Assembly (NCBI GenBank): GCA_947044405.1
Contig: CAMRHE010000036.1
Location: 1,054,001 to 1,118,000 of the forward strand
Source: Leptodactylus fallax
Lineage: Eukaryota > Chordata > Amphibia > Anura > Leptodactylidae
Direction of reading: 5' to 3'
DNA length: 64,000 bases
In this document: positions 10,413 to 18,866 of the stretch, in pieces
How positions within the stretch are numbered: position 1 is the first letter of the stretch
Layout of the letters: each line of letters starts with the position of its first letter
Notes under the pieces: generated by a model
Database searches by the model: none
What the model was told of the DNA's origin: nothing
What the model saw: the letters and a program-made list of their open reading frames with translations, nothing else
Position numbers and translations under genes: made by a program

Positions 10413-10897
10413 TTAACCCCATAGCGACCCAGGGCGTAATAGTACGTCCTGAGTTGCATGACGATGTATAGAGAGAGCTCAGTAGCTGAGCTCTCTCCAT
10501 ACACGGCGGGTGCCAGCTGTTTAATACAGCCAGTGTGAACCGAGAGCAAGGCAGGTGGTTTGGACTCCGCAACCAGAAATGAACGCACACGCGGTAGTTC
10601 AAGAAAAAAAATATATATTTACTATAAGTTAATAAAGGCTAGTTAAAGGTAAAATGACAGGGCTAAAGACAAGCAAAATATACAATATAGCATGAACAAT
10701 TTCAAGGCAAATTCTGCAATGGTTTCTACTTTTACTCTGTCCACTTCTGCAGTATGGACACTGAATGAACAATATACTCAAAACTATCCCTAACTGACCC
10801 TGACTTCACATTTGGGTGCACCCCCTTTTCCCCAGTGGTCCAGGTGGACCGCTTACAGTCCGTAGAAGCGCGCGGTGGGGCCCAAAGTCGTTCCTTT

Positions 10898-10906
10898 CTT
10901 TTATAG
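10898..10906 (-). promoter_or_regulatory. TATA-like box in the 3' LTR
   Basis: Minus-strand CTATAAAAG. The identical site in the promoter-bearing 5' LTR is at 17086-17094. Confidence 0.6.
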
Positions 10907-11288
10907 TGAAGCGTCCTCTCCTCACGGTTATCAGGATCTTGGGAGAAATGAAGTCCTCTTTAACAGACAGGGAAACCAACTGAATGCAATGTAATCCAAC
11001 AGCAGATTCCACTCAGCACCCTGACAGTCCTGCCGAATCCATACACTGAGCTGGGATGTAAGCCGGGATTTAGCAGGTGCCGTCCAGTACATCAACAGCA
11101 CTGCGAGTCTCTATCTGTGGTATCCATATACACAGTCACAATGTCAGTCTCACTGATCAGCCACTGAGCACAGTTCCTTTCACGTGGACTCACTAGTCCT
11201 GTTGTCTCTTTACACTCTGTTTGTCTCTGGACCAAGATACAGCTTAGCTGTACAGAAAAATCTCCACACCAGTTCAATACAACACTTG

Positions 11289-11325
11289 CCAAGATGGCTG
11301 CTGCTCTCTGTCTCGTCACTTCCTG
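11289..11325. promoter_or_regulatory. YY1-like and ETS-like sites in LTR U3
   Basis: CCAAGATGGC (11289-11298; CCATCTTG on the transcribed strand) matches the YY1 consensus, and CACTTCCTG (11317-11325) matches an ETS core. Both lie upstream of the TATA box in the direction of transcription. The 5' LTR carries the same block near 17476-17512. Motif matches only. Confidence 0.45.
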
Positions 11326-11511
11326 CTTCTCTGCTCACACTCTGTCTGCAGAACAGGCAAGCTGACATAAAAGGGGGGGGGGTCTCACTCCAGCATCATG
11401 TCACAATTACAATGGCTGCTGTCTTAAAGGAACAGAATCACAGAAATACATTCAACATTAACAGTTTATACAGACAAATGAAGCTTAAGACAACATTGGC
11501 TGTCTCTTACA

Positions 11512-11527
11512 TATTCCCCCCCACTTT
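11512..11527 (-). other. Polypurine tract
   Basis: Minus-strand AAAGTGGGGGGGAATA directly precedes the 3' LTR and overlaps the pol stop codon (TAA at 11528-11526). Expected position for plus-strand DNA priming. Confidence 0.85.
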
Positions 11528-13112
11528 AAGATTGGCAGTCCCTGCCTATGACTGTATATCCAGAGGGTTGTACTTTTATGCACAGGGTGGTAGTATACCG
11601 ATGTATGGCAGGCCAAACAAACTCATCCTGCGCATACCGAACAGGGGGAATACCAGCATTTGGCCTAGTGGTCCGTCTGAGGACCGGTGGTATATTATGG
11701 GGTGCTGCAGCTATGGGCTGAGAAGGACCAGCGGATTCCGCACCAGAGGGGGCACAGGCCGGAGATACAGTAGTCACAGGTGGAACATCCCCAGGAGCAG
11801 GGATCGGCCAACAATCATCCTCCTCGTCGGAGGCCCATTCCGCACCTCCATTCTCTGACTGTGGGAGCTCATTCACATTGGCAGGCCCATCGTGATTTGT
11901 CCCTTCAGAATGACACAGGCGCAACATATTTCGGTGAAGTACTCGAACACAATCAGTTCCTTCTTTCTGGACCTGGTACACTGGCCCATTCGCATACTTG
12001 CGGCCAACACGATACGGCAAAGCCTCCCATCTGCTTTCCAATTTCCCTTGGGGTTTCTTGACACGAACTAGCACCAGGTCGCCTGGTTGCAATGGTGCTT
12101 CTTGCACTGGGGTCTTATCAGGATGGGGATGTTCTTGCAGGCGCTGCCGCACCAATCGATGGATCGTCTCAAGTCTCTGCCGATGCGCCCGCACCCAAGA
12201 GGTTGGATCCCTCGGAGGGAACCCATCCACATCATTCAACTGTAATTCTCCTATACTTCGCCCAGACCGCCCAAAGAGAAGTGTATAAGGAGAGTACCCC
12301 GTTGTAGAATGGACCTGATTGTTATAGGCCCACACCATTTCAGACAAGAACTGAGGCCACTGTAACTTCTTGTCTTCCTCCAGAGTCCGCAGCATCTGTA
12401 GCAGAGTTCTGTTGAATCTTTCACAGGCCCCATTTCCCTGAGGGTGGTATGGAGTCGTGTGCGACTTCTTTATCCCGTAGATACGTTGAACTTCTTTCAT
12501 TACGTGTCCCTCAAAGCAGGCGCCCTGGTCAGAGTGGATGCGTTGGGGGCACCCATATACTCGAATGAAATCTTGGCACAGAGCACGAGTTGCTGACTCA
12601 GCTGTCTGGTCCTTGGTGGCGGTTACCACCGCAAATTTGGTGAAGTGATCCACCATTACGAGGCAATACTGGTGTCCGCTATTGGATGGGCCCACCATTA
12701 GATAGTCTATCATGACGATTTCTAAAGGTTCCTGGGTCACGATGGTTTGCAGGGGAGCTCTCTGTTCTATTGCCTTATGGATCTCACAAGTTCGACAGCT
12801 GCGGCATACTTCTTCGACCATTTGACGAAGACCAGGGCAGTAAATCAGTCGCTGTAACCAACGAAAGGTCTTCTCATGACCAAAATGTCCATTCTTATTA
12901 TGAGCCTCAACTGCCAACGAGCGAGCCAGTTCACTAGGCACCACAATTTGGTATCGAATGTCGATCTCAGAAGGTAAATAGACCTTTCGGCATAGCACTC
13001 CATTTTTCATCTCCAACTTTTCCCACTGACTCAAAACAGATAATATCTCACGTGTCAGTCGTTCTCTTTCCTCTCTACAGGGCTTCTGGCCTTTCTCAAC
13101 ACACTTGATCAT
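11526..13112 (-). CDS. Integrase region of gypsy pol
   Basis: 528 codons in the same frame as the upstream protease-RT ORF, separated from it by one TAG and four codons. It encodes the C-terminal part of Pol, which inserts the cDNA into the host genome. Seen, numbered from the Met at 13112: zinc-binding H71, H76, C106, C109 (GHFGHEKT ... CRSCRTC); catalytic core D136 (MIDYLMVG), D195 (IHSDQG), E231 (NGACERFNR), with 35 residues between the last two; a C-terminal LVLVRVKKPQGKLESRWEAL block and GPVYQVQ of the GPY/F module; then a ~120-residue acidic, Pro-rich tail with no recognised domain. No internal stop or frameshift. The Met at 13112 is simply the first after the amber and is probably not a natural start. 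Confidence 0.95.
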   Translation of the reverse strand: MIKCVEKGQKPCREERERLTREILSVLSQWEKLEMKNGVLCRKVYLPSEIDIRYQIVVPSELARSLAVEAHNKNGHFGHEKTFRWLQRLIYCPGLRQMVEEVCRSCRTCEIHKAIEQRAPLQTIVTQEPLEIVMIDYLMVGPSNSGHQYCLVMVDHFTKFAVVTATKDQTAESATRALCQDFIRVYGCPQRIHSDQGACFEGHVMKEVQRIYGIKKSHTTPYHPQGNGACERFNRTLLQMLRTLEEDKKLQWPQFLSEMVWAYNNQVHSTTGYSPYTLLFGRSGRSIGELQLNDVDGFPPRDPTSWVRAHRQRLETIHRLVRQRLQEHPHPDKTPVQEAPLQPGDLVLVRVKKPQGKLESRWEALPYRVGRKYANGPVYQVQKEGTDCVRVLHRNMLRLCHSEGTNHDGPANVNELPQSENGGAEWASDEEDDCWPIPAPGDVPPVTTVSPACAPSGAESAGPSQPIAAAPHNIPPVLRRTTRPNAGIPPVRYAQDEFVWPAIHRYTTTLCIKVQPSGYTVIGRDCQS

Positions 13113-13124
13113 CTGCGCCAGCCC

Positions 13125-13127
13125 CTA
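13125..13127 (-). other. In-frame amber codon dividing gypsy pol
   Basis: TAG followed by GGG CTG GCG CAG, with the frame open on both sides. One C-to-T change from CAG would explain it. Stop-codon readthrough is possible but unusual at this place in a gypsy pol. Confidence 0.85.
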
Positions 13128-15611
13128 ATGGGTCTGTTGTATCTGTGCCCATTCCTGTCGTGAGGGACCAAAGAAAGGAGCCATTTCAGTCCCCTCCATC
13201 TCAAACTGATTAGTGGCGGTCAAGGCCTGTGAAAATCTGCTGAAATCGGGCACCTCCACATGCTCCAACTCATGATCCACGTCTTCTGTGGGGGTCTGGG
13301 CAGTTACCCTAGAAAGTCCGTCAGCATTCTGGTTCTCTGTCTTGGACCGATACTTAATGCGGTAATTGAATGTAGACATTCGGGCTATCCACCTCTGCTC
13401 TAACGCCCCGAGCTTGGCATTTTCCAGGTGAGCTAGTGGGTTGTTGTCAGTCAGTACTAAAACTTCAGCACCGGTCAAATATTCAGAGAATTTCTCGGTC
13501 ATGGCCCATACCAGTGCCAACAGCTCCAATTTAAATGAACTATAATTCTCGGGGTTTCTTTCAGAATCTCTCAAAGACCGGCTGCCGTACGCTATGACCC
13601 TCTCCTGGCCATCCTGAAGCTGGGAAAGCACTGCTCCAAGACCATACAGGCTTGCATCTGTATATAGCTGGAACGGCAAGTGGTAATCAGCATATGCCAA
13701 GATTGGGGCTGTTGTCAGTGCATCCTTCAATGCCTGGAAGGCTTGTTCCTGTTCAGGTCCCCACTTCACGGACCGGTTCTTTGGACCACCGGATGTGCCT
13801 CGTAGGAGAGCATTAAGTGGTGCTGCTACCTTGGCGAAATCCTTAATAAACCGTCGATAGTAACCGGCTACTCCAAGGAACGCCCTCACTTCTCGCAGGG
13901 TAGTCGGTATCGGCCAATCTTGAACAGCCGCTATCTTGTCTCTTGATGGTCTCACCCCTTCTCCTGATACGCGGTGACCCAAGTAATCAATTTCAGATTG
14001 GAACAACCGACATTTACTGGGTTTCAATTTGAGCCCATGTTCCCGCAATCTTCGAAATACTTGCCCCAACTGGTGGAGATGGTCTTCAAAGGTCGCAGAA
14101 TACACTATAATGTCATCCAAGTAGATGAGAGTGAACTCAAAGTTGAAGTCACCGAGACATTTCTCCATCAACCGCTGAAACGTTCCGGGTGCATTTGTCA
14201 ACCCGAAGGGCATCCGGTTAAATTCGTATAGTCCCATGGGCAAGATGAATGCCGTCTTCTCCTTGTCTTTTGTGGCCATCGGCACCTGCCAATACCCACT
14301 AGCCAGATCTAGTGAGGAGAAGTACCGGGCTCTCCCTAGCGCTGAGAGGGACTCCTCAATCCGTGGCAAGGGGTAGGAATCTCGTACGGTGCAAGCGTTT
14401 AACTTCCGATAGTCTACGCAAAATCGGATGGACCCATCTTTTTTTCTTACTAACACCACAGGAGCCGCCCAGGGACTCTGGCTTTCTTGGATGATCCCAC
14501 CCTGTAGCATCTTAGCTAACAGTTCTTTCACTTCCTGATACAACTGTGGAGGAATTTGTCGGTAGCGCTCTCTAATTGGAGGGGTGTCTCCTGTGGGAAT
14601 CTCATGGTAGATCCCTGTGGTACATCCAAAATCTTCAGCATACCGTGCAAAGGTGGCTTGGTTCTCCCACAACAGCTCATCTACCTTCTGCACCCATTCC
14701 AGAGAACATGAACTTACATCCATCTTCATCTGTTCTCGAATTGCACAGCCATTCCATTCAGAGGTGGGTTCCTCATCTTCTCCCATGGACACAGTTACGG
14801 TCCACTCATCCCTTTCAGTCGGCTTCAGCTGCATTGGAGTTACTTTCCTTACTTCCTCCGGAGTCACATAGATGTTAGCCAGCAGCCTCCCTGGGGTCAG
14901 GTCCACACTCTGGTCCTGAGTGTTTACACATCGAAGTGGTACTCTTCCATTGCGAACTATTGCCAAGGAACGGGCCACTAGCGGATCAACACCTCCTTCG
15001 GCTGCCTGCAGTGGTTCTACCAACACAGCTATGCCCTCTAGTTTCCGACAGGTGCCTACGGGCATGGACACTATTGTCTCCCGACTGGGTGGCAGTGTAA
15101 CTTTTGTATGCAAAGGAACTGAAATTCGAGCCAGAGGACGCTGTGCATCTGAACTTTTCTGTAAGCCACATGTCCGGATCAGCCGCTGGAAAGCTGTTTG
15201 AGTAGGCCGATGGGTGGTGGTTTCTTTCCAATAACCGTGACCTTTCTTTTCAAAGAGGATCTGATCTAATTCTTTTAACACATTCATCCCCAAAATGACA
15301 GGGACCTTTACTTCATGTGACTCCTGTACCACCACAATGCCTTTCCTACCTAGATCTTGGCCACATACCCGGACATTCACCCAGGCCACTCCCACGACCG
15401 GAACTGGTAACTGGTTAGCTGCGACCACTCGTACGAATGTATGGGGATCATATTTCACATGTTGCCGGAAGTACCGTTCATAACAGTCTCTACTCAAGGT
15501 CGTTACTTGGGAACCCGTGTCAATCATCCCGGTAACCGGAATACCCTCCATTTCCACCTGTATGACAGGACTTGCAGCGATCAGGTCATCATCAGGGCAT
15601 TCTCCCCACAT
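13125..15611 (-). CDS. Gypsy pol: aspartic protease, reverse transcriptase, RNase H
   Basis: 828 codons from the first Met at 15611, but the frame is open upstream through the frameshift site at 15671, so the protein probably starts by -1 frameshifting from gag. Numbered from that Met: protease DTGS at 31-34 and VPVILGMNVL at 103-112; RT with SPWAAPVVLVRKKDGS at 379-394, LDLASGYWQ at 434-442 and the catalytic YLDD at 497-500; RNase H with TDAS at 651-654, Glu696 (KLELLAL) and D722 (TDNNPL). It copies the RNA genome into DNA inside the particle. All catalytic residues are present. Ends at the TAG described separately. Confidence 0.97.
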   Translation of the reverse strand: MWGECPDDDLIAASPVIQVEMEGIPVTGMIDTGSQVTTLSRDCYERYFRQHVKYDPHTFVRVVAANQLPVPVVGVAWVNVRVCGQDLGRKGIVVVQESHEVKVPVILGMNVLKELDQILFEKKGHGYWKETTTHRPTQTAFQRLIRTCGLQKSSDAQRPLARISVPLHTKVTLPPSRETIVSMPVGTCRKLEGIAVLVEPLQAAEGGVDPLVARSLAIVRNGRVPLRCVNTQDQSVDLTPGRLLANIYVTPEEVRKVTPMQLKPTERDEWTVTVSMGEDEEPTSEWNGCAIREQMKMDVSSCSLEWVQKVDELLWENQATFARYAEDFGCTTGIYHEIPTGDTPPIRERYRQIPPQLYQEVKELLAKMLQGGIIQESQSPWAAPVVLVRKKDGSIRFCVDYRKLNACTVRDSYPLPRIEESLSALGRARYFSSLDLASGYWQVPMATKDKEKTAFILPMGLYEFNRMPFGLTNAPGTFQRLMEKCLGDFNFEFTLIYLDDIIVYSATFEDHLHQLGQVFRRLREHGLKLKPSKCRLFQSEIDYLGHRVSGEGVRPSRDKIAAVQDWPIPTTLREVRAFLGVAGYYRRFIKDFAKVAAPLNALLRGTSGGPKNRSVKWGPEQEQAFQALKDALTTAPILAYADYHLPFQLYTDASLYGLGAVLSQLQDGQERVIAYGSRSLRDSERNPENYSSFKLELLALVWAMTEKFSEYLTGAEVLVLTDNNPLAHLENAKLGALEQRWIARMSTFNYRIKYRSKTENQNADGLSRVTAQTPTEDVDHELEHVEVPDFSRFSQALTATNQFEMEGTEMAPFFGPSRQEWAQIQQTH

Positions 15612-15661
15612 AGTCTCCTTGTCAGTCTCCCCTACTACACGCCCTTCAGCAGCAGGGGACT

Positions 15662-16687
15662 TCAGTTTAACGGCGGTCTCTCATAAGTTTGTCGCTGCTC
15701 TGGACATCTAGCAGCAATGTGGCCCATCCGTCCACACTCCCAGCAGCGTATCCCCCGTCGTTCTGGCCATCTGTTTGGGCCCCTTCGGTAAGCCCCTTCG
15801 ATTTCTCCTGAGCACTGCACTAAATGATTTGGACCCCTTCGGTAGGTCCTATCCTCACCCCTCCAGCGGGGTGGTGGGTGATTCTGACTTGCTGGGTGTG
15901 GATGGCTCACCCTTTCATCTCCAGTCTTCTGGAAGTCTGCAATTTTCATAGACTGCTCATCACAACGAGTGTGCAAGTGTTCCATTTGTTCTTGCAGTTT
16001 CTGCATTACTGTGAGAATTTCTTTAACCGTCCCTTTTTCTACTGTCTCTGAGCCAGAACTAGCCCCCTGTGACAAAGTAACTCCAACTGCGGTCTGCGGC
16101 CTCGGGACCATACTATTGGCACGGGAGATGGCCTCTACCTGTACATCATGGAATTTAGCATCAGTCTCTCGTCGTATAAAATCCTGCATAGTCACAGTTA
16201 AACTGCCGTCACGTATCCCCAGGACAAACTGGTCACGGAGAGTCCGATCAGGGTTACAGAAGGCTGGCGAGCCCCCTCTTTCCTTCCTTTGAATATCTCG
16301 GAGCAGTTCTTGTAGGGCATTTGCATATTGGGGAAGGCTTTCATTCTCCTGTTGTACCCTCTGGAAGAACCGAGCCTGCAGAGACCCCAGCAATGCAGTT
16401 TCTCCATAGATGGTTTCTAGAATCTGGACTACTTGCTCAAATGTCTGCCTTTGTTCAAATGGCCTCAGTATCACCGTGGTCTTAGCATCCCCTTGTAATG
16501 TCAATGTTGCTAGCTCTACTAGTACTTCTGGTGCGGTCTGGTACATTCGCTGTATCATTCGTATCTGTTCCACCCACATACTCACTGACATATTATTGCC
16601 ATCAAATTTAGCTAACTGACTCATTATAGCCCCTGCTGGCATTCTTCCTCCAGCACCATTCTCCCGAACGGGTGCGTCACCGTCCAT
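15662..16687 (-). CDS. Gypsy gag with one zinc knuckle
   Basis: Structural capsid/nucleocapsid protein, 341 residues from the ATG at 16687, the first Met downstream of the primer site; the longer frame to 16789 runs into the LTR. The middle (FDGNNMSVSMWVEQIRMI, YGETALLGSLQARFFQRV, LPQYANALQELL) resembles the capsid of the gypsy branch that gave rise to PNMA-type genes; this is recognition by pattern only. A predicted coiled-coil stretch (VKEILTVMQKLQEQMEHL) follows. The C-terminus has an Arg/Pro-rich linker and a CCHC knuckle, CWECGRMGHIAARC, at about 315-328. The stop TGA (15664-15662) lies directly after a slippery heptamer. Confidence 0.93.
   Translation of the reverse strand: MDGDAPVRENGAGGRMPAGAIMSQLAKFDGNNMSVSMWVEQIRMIQRMYQTAPEVLVELATLTLQGDAKTTVILRPFEQRQTFEQVVQILETIYGETALLGSLQARFFQRVQQENESLPQYANALQELLRDIQRKERGGSPAFCNPDRTLRDQFVLGIRDGSLTVTMQDFIRRETDAKFHDVQVEAISRANSMVPRPQTAVGVTLSQGASSGSETVEKGTVKEILTVMQKLQEQMEHLHTRCDEQSMKIADFQKTGDERVSHPHPASQNHPPPRWRGEDRTYRRGPNHLVQCSGEIEGAYRRGPNRWPERRGIRCWECGRMGHIAARCPEQRQTYERPPLN
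15665..15671 (-). promoter_or_regulatory. Programmed -1 frameshift site GTTAAAC between gag and pol
   Basis: On the minus strand the gag frame reads CCG TTA AAC TGA, so G TTA AAC fits X XXY YYZ. Slipping back one base gives GTT AAA CTG AAG, exactly the open pol frame, which runs on without a stop into the protease. A few bases downstream AGTCCCC can pair with GGGGAGACT across a ~20-nt loop (one bulge), giving a stimulatory stem at the usual place. Confidence 0.8.
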
Positions 16688-16699
16688 TCTGGTAAGCGG

Positions 16700-16717
16700 A
16701 TCCTGCCGACTACGCCA
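16700..16717 (-). other. Primer binding site, tRNA-Ser type
   Basis: Minus-strand TGGCGTAGTCGGCAGGAT, three bases inside the 5' LTR. It is complementary to the 3' end of vertebrate tRNA-Ser (AGA/TGA), ...ATCCTGCCGACTACG plus CCA, as I remember it. Confidence 0.8.
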
Positions 16718-16720
16718 ATT

Positions 16721-17700
16721 TGTGAACCGAGAGCAAGGCAGGTGGTTTGGACTCCGCAACCAGAAATGAACGCACACGCGGTAGTTCAAGAAAAAAAAAT
16801 ATATATTTACTATAAGTTAATAAAGGCTAGTTAAAGGTAAAATGACAGGGCTAAAGACAAGCAAAATATACAATATAGCATGAACAATTTCAAGGCAAAT
16901 TCTGCAATGGTTTCTACTTTTACTCTGTCCACTTCTGCAGTATGGACACTGAATGAACAATATACTCAAAACTATCCCTAACTGACCCTGACTTCACATT
17001 TGGGTGCACCCCCTTTTCCCCAGTGGTCCAGGTGGACCGCTTACAGTCCGTAGAAGCGCGCGGTGGGGCCCAAAGTCGTTCCTTTCTTTTATAGTGAAGC
17101 GTCCTCTCCTCACGGTTATCAGGATCTTGGGAGAAATGAAGTCCTCTTTAACAGACAGGGAAACCAACTGAATGCAATGTAATCCAACAGCAGATTCCAC
17201 TCAGCACCCTGACAGTCCTGCCGAATCCATACACTGAGCTGGGATGTAAGCCGGGATTTAGCAGGTGCCGTCCAGTACATCAACAGCACTGCGAGTCTCT
17301 ATCTGTGGTATCCATATACACAGTCACAATGTCAGTCTCACTGATCAGCCACTGAGCACAGTTCCTTTCACGTGGACTCACTAGTCCTGTTGTCTCTTTA
17401 CACTCTGTTTGTCTCTGGACCAAGATACAGCTTAGCTGTACAGAAAAATCTCCACACCAGTTCAATACAACACTTGCCAAGATGGCTGCTGCTCTCTGTC
17501 TCGTCACTTCCTGCTTCTCTGCTCACACTCTGTCTGCAGAACAGGCAAGCTGACATAAAAGGGGTGGGGGGTCTCACTCCAGCATCATGTCACAATTACA
17601 ATGGCTGCTGTCTTAAAGGAACAGAATCACAGAAATACATTCAACATTAACAGTTTATACAGACAAATGAAGCTTAAGACAACATTGGCTGTCTCTTACA
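16721..17700 (-). repeat. 5' LTR of the gypsy element (980 bp)
   Basis: Nearly identical to 10534-11511. In transcription direction: TGTAAGAGACAGCC start, YY1/ETS-like motifs, CTATAAAAG TATA-like box at 17094-17086, end GGTTCACA. Confidence 0.98.
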
Positions 17701-18866
17701 CCAGGACCCGCTGCTAACAGCAGCAATCGGTGCCTGCACCGATCGCGGCTGTTAACCCTTTAGATATCACGGTCAAACGGGACTGCAGCATCTAAATTGC
17801 GCAGGCGCCACGGGCGCCGCCGTTTTTCCCGATCGCCACCCTCCAGAACGTCATCGGAGGGCGGCGATCGGTTGCCATGACAGCCGGAAGCCTATTGAAG
17901 GCTCCCAGGCCTGTCATTACATTAGATCTATTACATGATGCCAGAGGCATCGTCTAATATAAGTAAAGGCATTTTGCTATTCACTGCGATGCAGTAGCAT
18001 TGCAGTGGATAGTATGATCGATCAGACCCTCTAGGTTTCAAAGTCCCTAGGGGGTCTGATCATACAAGTAAAAGTAGAAAAAAAAAAGTTTTTAAAAGTA
18101 TAAAAAAAACACAAAAGTTCAAATCACCCCCCTTTCCCTAGATCAGATATAAAAGTAAATAAACAAAAGTAAACATAAACACATTAGGTATCCCCGCGCT
18201 CCAAAATGCCCGAACTATTAAAATATTAAAATATTTATCCCATACAGTGAACGGTGTAGCGGCGAAAAAAAATCAAAATGGCCAAATAGCGTTTTTTTCA
18301 ACACTTTGCCTCCTATAAAAATTTTTATAAAAAGTGATCAAACCATCAGATCTTTCCTCAAATGGTAGCAATAAAAAATATCATGTTGTCCCGCATAAAA
18401 AGACGCCTTACCCAGCTCCATATATGTAAATATGAAAAAGTTACAGGTGTCACAATATGGTGACACAAAAATTTTTTTCTATTTTGCAAAGTTTTTAATT
18501 TTTTTAAAAGGTATCAAAACTTTACAAATACTATATAAATTTGGTGTCGCCGTATTCTTACTGACCTGCAGAACACAGGTGACATGTCATTTTTACCACA
18601 CAGTGAACACTGTAAAAATTAAACCCATATGAAATTGGCGCAAATGCAGTTTTTCTCCAATTGCACCTCATTCTGAATTTTTTTCCAGCTTCCCAGTACA
18701 TTGCACGGCATATTGAATGGTGCCATTACAACGTACAATTTGTTTTGCAAACAATAAGCCATCATGTGACTCTGTGAAATGAGAAATGAAAAAGTTATGG
18801 CTCTTGAAATATGGGGAGGGAAAAAGGAAAATGCAAAAACGAAAAATGGCTGGGTCTTGGGGTTAA

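Larger units (their letters stand above)
10534..11511 (-). repeat. 3' LTR of the gypsy element (978 bp)
   Basis: Begins TGTGAACCGAGAGC and ends GGCTGTCTCTTACA on the plus strand, so TG...CA in either reading. Differs from the other LTR by one A in the A-run near 10597 and by an 11-base G-rich tract containing a T (17561-17571) that here is ten pure Gs near 11373-11382. Identical short ORFs at matching positions in both LTRs confirm the lack of other changes. Confidence 0.98.
10534..17700 (-). mobile_element. Ty3/gypsy LTR retrotransposon, young, nearly complete
   Basis: 7,167 bp, transcribed on the minus strand, inserted in the TTAA-ended element with a 4-bp duplication CCAG (10530-10533 and 17701-17704). 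Order in the direction of transcription: 5' LTR 17700-16721, primer site, gag, PR-RT-RNaseH, integrase, polypurine tract, 3' LTR 11511-10534. The LTRs appear to differ at only about three places, in an A-run and a G-run. Coding defects seen: one in-frame TAG between RNase H and integrase. No envelope-like ORF and no chromodomain seen. Confidence 0.97.
10413..18866. mobile_element. TTAA-ended non-autonomous element split by the gypsy insertion
   Basis: Left terminus TTAACCCCATAGCGACCCAGG at 10413 and right terminus GACCCAGCC complement (GGCTGGGTCTTGGGGTTAA, ending 18866) form a terminal inverted repeat with TTAA at both ends. Removing the gypsy element leaves about 1.28 kb. The internal part contains a perfect 12-bp hairpin (10471-10482 with 10486-10497), GC-rich palindromic blocks near 17810-17880 and many A/T runs. 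Related copies lie at 23797-24480, 33381-34550 and 41855-42097. TTAA ends are compatible with a piggyBac-type origin, but there is no transposase to prove it. Confidence 0.7.

Noticed and set aside
11184..11858. 224-codon plus-strand ORF across the gypsy LTR and integrase
   Set aside because: Antisense shadow of pol and LTR; the integrase frame on the other strand has clear motifs.
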